A DNA stretch of 64,000 bases from DATFXM01 sp035315885 (GTDB lineage Bacteria > Acidobacteriota > Blastocatellia > UBA7656). How positions within the stretch are numbered: position 1 is the stretch's first letter; the number at the start of each line of letters is the position of its first letter. A program made the translations under genes and the position numbers. A model generated the notes under the pieces. It was not told the DNA's origin. It searched no databases and worked only from the letters and a program-made list of their open reading frames with translations. The stretch spans positions 81,488 through 145,487 of the forward strand of contig DATFXM010000101.1 in the NCBI GenBank assembly GCA_035315885.1, in the 5' to 3' direction. Positions 60,098-64,000 of this stretch are shown here, in pieces.

Positions 60098-60216
60098 GAT
60101 CCTCTCCTCGCCACCGCTCGTACGGCGTGTCCTGCGCGGGCGCCCCTCCTTCCGAGTGGTTTGCTGACTCGAGTGAGAGGCGGCCACCGAGGACCGCCAT
60201 AAAGTGTCGATAAGCT

Positions 60217-61083
60217 CTAACGCGCCTTCACCACATAGTAGAGGAACGGAGCGCCTACCTCCTTGAACCAATGGGGCGTGCCCGCCGGGACAATGATGAC
60301 GTCACCCTTCACGAGGTTGCGCGACTGACCGCCGCTGATCGCTTTTCCGCGAATCTCATCAGCCGCGATGTTGTGAGGCTCAACCAACGATCCGCCGGTG
60401 ACGAGTGTCGCGGCACCCTCGAGCACGTAAATGATGTCCGCATCTTTGGTGTGCACTTCACCCATGCCAGGCTCGTCACGCCGGCTGGCGTGAACCATGA
60501 ACCTGTCGCTTTTGTCGAACAACACGGCGCCCTTCTCAAACGCTGCCGTCACCTTCTGGCTCTCGAAATATGTAACCGGTGCGGACGCCATCTCGGGGTT
60601 GTTGAATGCGTTTGCGCCCGCGATCGCAAGCTGTTCATCCTGCTGTGCGCTTGCGGCGCCGCTCACTCCAACGCCACCGACGATCTGGCCTTCGACCATA
60701 ATCGGGATTCCACCTTGCAGCGGAGTGAAGAAGGAGTCGGGCAACGAGACCATCGCGGTGCGTCCGCTCTTGATGATGTCCTCGAAGACCTTTGTCGGTT
60801 TCTTGAACAGAACCGAAGTCCGGGCTTTTCCGATCGAGATGTTCGCGCCCGCGGCGAAGGTTCCGTCGAGCCGCTCGAGAGCCATCAGATTCCCGCCATC
60901 GTCCACAACAGCGATGACCCCGCCGGGCGCGTTGAGTTTCTTTGCTTCCGCAACCGCTGCCGCTATCACTCGCCTCGCGCCGTCAATCGTCAGCGACTTT
61001 TTCTCGATTACCTGCGCGCGGGCAATGATCGTTGTCGTGACGACAACCAGCACCGCGGTGATGTTTCTTATCAAGATCTTCAT
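60217..61083 (-). CDS. GlcG/HbpS-like protein fused to a cupin domain, exported
   Basis: The protein has 288 residues from 61083, where AGGAG has good spacing; an ATG at 61092 is too close. After a signal peptide (ITAVLVVVTTTIIARAQ), residues about 30-170 repeat the GlcG pattern (VIAVVDDGGNLMALERLD, ISIGKARTSVLF, TPLQGGIPIMVEGQIVGGVGVSG). Residues about 195-288 form a cupin: GMGEVHTKDADIIYVLEG and GDVIIVPAGTPHWF, with metal-ligand His and Glu. The fusion suggests a metal-dependent partner activity, such as an isomerase or dioxygenase, joined to a heme- or ligand-binding domain. The order of genes points to common expression with the SMP-30 protein. Confidence 0.85.
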   Translation of the reverse strand: MKILIRNITAVLVVVTTTIIARAQVIEKKSLTIDGARRVIAAAVAEAKKLNAPGGVIAVVDDGGNLMALERLDGTFAAGANISIGKARTSVLFKKPTKVFEDIIKSGRTAMVSLPDSFFTPLQGGIPIMVEGQIVGGVGVSGAASAQQDEQLAIAGANAFNNPEMASAPVTYFESQKVTAAFEKGAVLFDKSDRFMVHASRRDEPGMGEVHTKDADIIYVLEGAATLVTGGSLVEPHNIAADEIRGKAISGGQSRNLVKGDVIIVPAGTPHWFKEVGAPFLYYVVKAR

Positions 61084-61110
61084 CGAGTTCATCTCCTGTG
61101 AAAGATGTTT

Positions 61111-61199
61111 GTAGTTCGGCCTTTAGGCGGAAGTTCGTACTGTAGTCTTCAGACTGCGATCCGCTTGTGCTACAAACTTCCGCCTAAAGGCCGAACTAC
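61111..61199. repeat. Long perfect inverted repeat with 25-bp arms
   Basis: Arms 61111-61135 and 61175-61199 are exact reverse complements (core TTCGGCCTTTAGGCGGAAG), with 39 bp between, inside which AGTCT-TC-AGACT forms a small second hairpin. It lies between the spondin and GlcG-cupin genes. It may be a transposable REP/MITE-like element or a transcript-processing structure. Confidence 0.85.
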
Positions 61200-61204
61200 G
61201 AACC

Positions 61205-61933
61205 CTACATCTTCTCCTCCGGGGTGATCGTGACGCGAAAGAGCTCGGCAGTCTTGTTGAAGAAGACCGAGGCCTTCGGCTTGTGTACAACTCCGTGCTC
61301 GTCCTCTCCGGTGTTCGGCGCCTTCTGACGCGGACCCTGATTCGGTCCGATGCCTATCTCCTCGTCCTTCTCGGTTCCTGCGTCGTAAAGGGTAAACTTC
61401 GAAGTGATGTCCCCGCTGATCGGCTTGCCATTTTCAAACAGCGCAATGCCGTGCGCAGGCGGCGCATAGAACCAATCGTTCGATTGCCCGAACATCATCG
61501 TCATTGAGAGCTTCATTCCCGGCTTTGCGGTGAGGGTGAACTCATAGGCGGCTCCGGGGCCAATCGGACCAGGACCGCTCGCGCCAACGGGCGTGTTGAA
61601 GACGCCGTGCTGCATTCCGCTGTGCCCACGCGCTTCGAGACTCTTTGCCAACTCAGCGGGGTCTCCGTCTTCGGCTTGCCGTTCAAGCGCAGTGCTGGCG
61701 GCGACGCCCTCCTTATAAAGGCGTACTTCCAATTCGTGTACCACCCATAACCCCGGAGACAGCGCGACCGAAAACTTCGTACCGTTGGAAGCGGTGAAGC
61801 CGTCCCCGGTTGAGATATTCTCGATACGAACGTGGAACCTTACGTCCCGGCCGTCGCGATGACTCGCAGCGACGGCCATTTGCAAGCCGAGCAAAATCGC
61901 GATCAGGCCCATTGAAAAGACTCTTCGTTGCAT
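61205..61933 (-). CDS. Exported spondin-domain protein
   Basis: The protein has 242 residues; the start follows AAGGAGA. A signal peptide (MGLIAILLGLQMAVAAS) precedes a spondin_N domain: VRFHVRIENISTGDGF, SPGLWVVHELEVRLY, AKSLEARGHSGMQHGVFNTP, FTLTAKPGMKLSMTMMFGQSNDWFYAPP and IALFENGKPISGDITSKFTLYDAGTE. In animals this domain binds extracellular matrix; in bacteria its role is unknown, but a secreted Ca2+-dependent adhesion or binding protein is plausible. It follows the aquaporin gene by 13 bp. Confidence 0.87.
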   Translation of the reverse strand: MQRRVFSMGLIAILLGLQMAVAASHRDGRDVRFHVRIENISTGDGFTASNGTKFSVALSPGLWVVHELEVRLYKEGVAASTALERQAEDGDPAELAKSLEARGHSGMQHGVFNTPVGASGPGPIGPGAAYEFTLTAKPGMKLSMTMMFGQSNDWFYAPPAHGIALFENGKPISGDITSKFTLYDAGTEKDEEIGIGPNQGPRQKAPNTGEDEHGVVHKPKASVFFNKTAELFRVTITPEEKM

Positions 61934-61946
61934 GATGAATTCTCCT

Positions 61947-62831
61947 TTAAAGAATCTGTTGTTTTAGTTGAGAAGGCACTCGGGCCGTCTCGTTTAGTAC
62001 CTCGCCGAAGTTGCATCGAAAGATGCACCTCTTGCGGTTGTGATGATGCAGCTTGGCGCAAAACACTCGGCGCTCTCCTTTCAAGCGCAAGTAGACTTCC
62101 GCTGCCAGCAGCATTCCTATTGGGGGCGCGGTGAAGTAGATCCAAATCGCGGTCCAGATCCCGCTCGGAACCGCGGAGCTCAGAGTTCGCGCGGGGTTCA
62201 TGCTCATCCCGGATATCGGCGCCTCCAGACTGATGAAAGTCATCACCAACGCGCCGGCAAACAGTCCGGTGTAGCGCGCAAGCCGAGCCGTGTTTGACAC
62301 GCCTAACACAACCGACATCAGAATGAAGGTGATGATGACCTCCGCAGCGAATGCAACAAGATCTCCGGCCGGCCCTGGCATAGTCGCCACATAGTTGACG
62401 GACGGATGCGCGATTAGATCTCCAAACAACATTCGCGCTACAAGCACTCCCGCGATCCCACCCGCGAATTGACACAGCGAGTAAAAGACCGCATCCCACG
62501 TCTCGACCTTGCCCAGCCGCCAGAACGTCAGCGTCAGTGCTGGATTCAGATGTGCGCCTGAACGCATGCCCCACGGCGAGTAGACGTTGAGTATCGCTGT
62601 TGCTGCCATTGCAGCCCCGAACACCACCCGTCTTAAGGTTTGATCCGCTATTGACTGACGAATCGGCGAGTCAGGGTGCTCGAGCAGAACACCAAACCCA
62701 CACGCAGAAAACATGAAAAGACCCAGACCAACAGCTTCCATGAGATACTCGGGCCAGTGGCCCTTCAGCGCTTCACCTATTCTGTCGCTGGAAGCGAGCC
62801 GGTATCCTTGTGATGTCATTGTCTGGTGCAT
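61947..62831 (-). CDS. MIP-family channel (aquaporin) with Cys/His tail
   Basis: The protein has 294 residues from an ATG at 62831; a TTG at 62849 and an ATG at 62819 are alternatives. Six membrane helices and both pore motifs are present: GAHLNPALT and GMSMNPART. The narrow aromatic/Arg filter region includes Arg after the second NPA, as in water channels. The soluble C-terminal tail CAKLHHHNRKRCIFRC has three Cys and three His in 16 residues, which suggests metal binding or redox gating. It heads the minus-strand run with the spondin gene. Confidence 0.88.
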   Translation of the reverse strand: MHQTMTSQGYRLASSDRIGEALKGHWPEYLMEAVGLGLFMFSACGFGVLLEHPDSPIRQSIADQTLRRVVFGAAMAATAILNVYSPWGMRSGAHLNPALTLTFWRLGKVETWDAVFYSLCQFAGGIAGVLVARMLFGDLIAHPSVNYVATMPGPAGDLVAFAAEVIITFILMSVVLGVSNTARLARYTGLFAGALVMTFISLEAPISGMSMNPARTLSSAVPSGIWTAIWIYFTAPPIGMLLAAEVYLRLKGERRVFCAKLHHHNRKRCIFRCNFGEVLNETARVPSQLKQQIL

Positions 62832-63153
62832 AGATTCATCCACGATCAACTCGCTTAAAACTCATTCGCGACTTCACTGTTTAATGTCCGGTCAGTCTCT
62901 GATTATTCCGGAGATCTGATTGCTTGCTCAGGTACGCTGATGGAACCAAGAGGCATCAGCGGTTCGCGAGAGGCGCGAAGCTCAAAGGTCCAGGGTGGGT
63001 TTAGAAAAGTTTGGCTTGGCCACGGACGACCGACGCACGTCTTAGGAACCGGGAGAGCAAGCTAAGCTTCTTAGCGGGCTTTGCAGGTCGTTTGCGTTCT
63101 TTGCGCGAAAATCTCAGGCGATCTCGCGACCACATCGAATAGTCGATTGTCGC
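62832..63153. other. Gene-free stretch
   Basis: These 322 bp contain the promoter region of the aquaporin gene and, near 63085-63110, a TTTGCGTTCTTTGCGCG word like those near 690 and 14523. No gene or other structure was recognised. Confidence 0.4.
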
Positions 63154-63807
63154 TCAACCGATTGCAAGCACTGAATTGAAGCCGCCGTAGCCGTCCGATT
63201 CTTTCATCAAATTGGCAGGGTCCTCGATCCAGCGTTCTCCGTCGATCACGAGCTTGTATTGATAACGGCCTGCCGGCGGGATATCCGTTCTCGCTCGCCA
63301 AATTCCCAAGTCGTCCTTCGCGAAGCTTTGCGGGCGCCAACCGTTGAAATCGCCGGCGAGTGAAACACTGGTAGCAGAATCATTGTGAAACGCGAATTCG
63401 AGAGACGCGGCGACAATCCGCGGAGGACACAAGAATTGGTGCTCCTCAGAGTGTTGCTCCCGCCTCGCTGCCTCGAGCGCGCGACGGGCGTCCAGTACAC
63501 CAAAACCCTGGCGTATTGCTTCGGCTCCTCGGATGCGATTGGCCGTCGAAATCAGGATGTGTTTTACTGCGGCCGGCGTGAGCGTCGGATTGATTTCAAT
63601 CATCCTGGCGATCAGCGAAGCAACCACCGGAGCAGCGAACGACGTACCGTCCACGTGCTGATAGTGAGTGGCTACGATCTTGTTCTCCTGTAGCAGCCGG
63701 TTTACTTCATTTCGAATTGTATCGGGGCTGGCGGAGCGAAGGTCTGGTGAGAGGGTCGCCTGTTCCCAAAACTCGTCCGAGCGGCAGTGAAGCGAGTGAC
63801 ACCTGTT
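63154..63807 (-). pseudogene. Truncated subtilase with C-terminal glycogen-binding-like domain
   Basis: The open frame codes for the C-terminal end of an S8 peptidase: HVDGTSFAAPVVASLIARMIE with the catalytic Ser, then ILISTANRIRGAEAIRQGFGVLDARRALEAA. The final about 85 residues are an E-set/CBM48-type domain (SVSLAGDFNGWRPQSF, GRYQYKLVIDGERWIEDP). The catalytic Asp and His regions are missing; the frame runs open to 63807 but recognisable subtilase sequence fades near 63740. The other end of the gene was replaced by the sequence next to the tRNA fragment, which suggests loss by integration. Confidence 0.7.
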
Positions 63808-63873
63808 TCACCGAATTCTGGTCACAAATCGGTAACAGTCGGCAAGCCAGTGAGGACGCCCGTAACTTCCTGA
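63751..63873 (+). pseudogene. Possible C-terminal tail of an integrase
   Basis: The plus frame ends LVRAAVKRVTPVSPNSGHKS, then VTVGKPVRTPVTS and a stop, 5 bp before the CCA end of a tRNA fragment. Tyrosine-recombinase genes often end just beside the tRNA they target. The assignment is by position only and no catalytic motif remains. A similar 17-bp word occurs at 40946. Confidence 0.25.
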
Positions 63874-63878
63874 TTCTT

Positions 63879-63923
63879 TGGTGGCCCCTGGAGGATTCGA
63901 ACCTCCAACCAAAGGATTATGAG
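63879..63923 (-). tRNA. 3' half of a CAU-anticodon tRNA (attachment-site remnant)
   Basis: On the minus strand the sequence reads CTCATAA (anticodon loop, CAT), TCCTT, then GGAGG-TTCGAAT-CCTCC (T arm), AGGGGCC and ACCA. T arm and acceptor 3' strand are intact with encoded CCA. The 5' side does not pair: no AAGGA precedes the loop and no matching acceptor 5' strand is present, so the gene is a partial copy. This is the classical form of an att site left by a tRNA-targeting integrase. Confidence 0.7.
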
Positions 63924-64000
63924 GACGATGGTCTAAATGTGAGATGAACTGCAAATAACTGCAACAGGATGAAATTGCTACAAGTTACAACCACTGGCCA

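Noticed and set aside
60271..61114. Two long plus-strand frames of 276 and 205 codons
   Set aside because: Both are shadows of the GlcG-cupin gene, whose domains are clear on the minus strand.
63717..63947. A plus-strand frame containing PLEDSNLQPKDYE
   Set aside because: Such peptides arise from reading the 3' end of a tRNA gene in antisense and are a known annotation artefact.
63879..63950. A complete tRNA gene
   Set aside because: The anticodon-stem and acceptor 5' strands do not pair with the intact 3' half, and no D arm is found.

Overview
The window looks like chromosomal DNA of a soil-type Acidobacteriota, probably Blastocatellia-like. This is inferred from gene content, not from a marker gene. 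Pointers are a moderately high G+C, a zinc-ribbon Ser/Thr kinase, a CadC-like winged-helix/TPR regulator, several ECF sigma/zf-HC2 anti-sigma pairs, many exported beta-propeller proteins, and heptamer and palindrome repeats. No rRNA and no complete tRNA is present.

Layout. 1-15.4 kb: a membrane protein cut by the left edge, an amidase, a kinase-ATPase fusion, an FG-GAP repeat protein, a vanadium haloperoxidase, small regulators (AraC, AraC, XRE), a CHAD protein, DUF2270 and DUF488. 15.4-20.9 kb: a stress-type block on the minus strand with carboxylesterase, a peroxiredoxin-like selenoprotein, a DM13 protein, an ECF sigma factor and its anti-sigma factor, split by a repeat island. 20.9-22.4 kb: a gene graveyard (LytTR response regulator, histidine kinase, copper monooxygenase remnants). 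22.4-26.6 kb: SMP-30 protein, a small c-type-domain-like protein and two alpha/alpha-toroid (prenyltransferase-repeat) proteins. 26.7-33.0 kb: a plus-strand cluster of DoxX-like protein, radical SAM/SPASM, TIGR04282 transferase, GT-C transferase, second radical SAM/SPASM and GT2. 33-37 kb: exported methyltransferase, a sigma/anti-sigma pair and exported unknowns. 37-41.5 kb: copper module (SCO, multicopper oxidase, Crp/Fnr regulator with a good operator) and a second selenoprotein. 41.5-44.4 kb: an anti-sigma remnant, a lactonase, and a decayed second copy of the DoxX/radical SAM pair. 44.6-52.6 kb: a minus-strand run of GMC oxidoreductase, VOC protein, GH63-like glucosidase, glucose dehydrogenase and NDH-2, which together suggest glucoside hydrolysis followed by glucose oxidation into the quinone pool. 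52.8-53.8 kb: a second DM13/ECF sigma pair without anti-sigma. 54-62.8 kb: winged-helix/TPR regulator, HXXEE protein, MFS transporter, SMP-30, two GlcG/HbpS-like proteins (one fused to a cupin), a spondin-domain protein and an aquaporin. The right edge holds a truncated subtilase and the 3' half of a tRNA gene, which looks like the attachment site of an integrated element.

The strongest result is a pair of paralogous peroxiredoxin-like genes at 18.7-19.2 kb and 41.0-41.5 kb. Both are interrupted by one in-frame TGA at exactly the position of the first Cys of a CPYC active site. Both carry, 24 nt downstream of the TGA, a hairpin whose loop (AGTCT or GGTCT) resembles the SelB-binding loop of bacterial SECIS elements. 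I read both as selenocysteine proteins. A second theme is duplication and decay: DM13/sigma twice, DoxX/radical SAM twice (one decayed), and an orphan anti-sigma tail.
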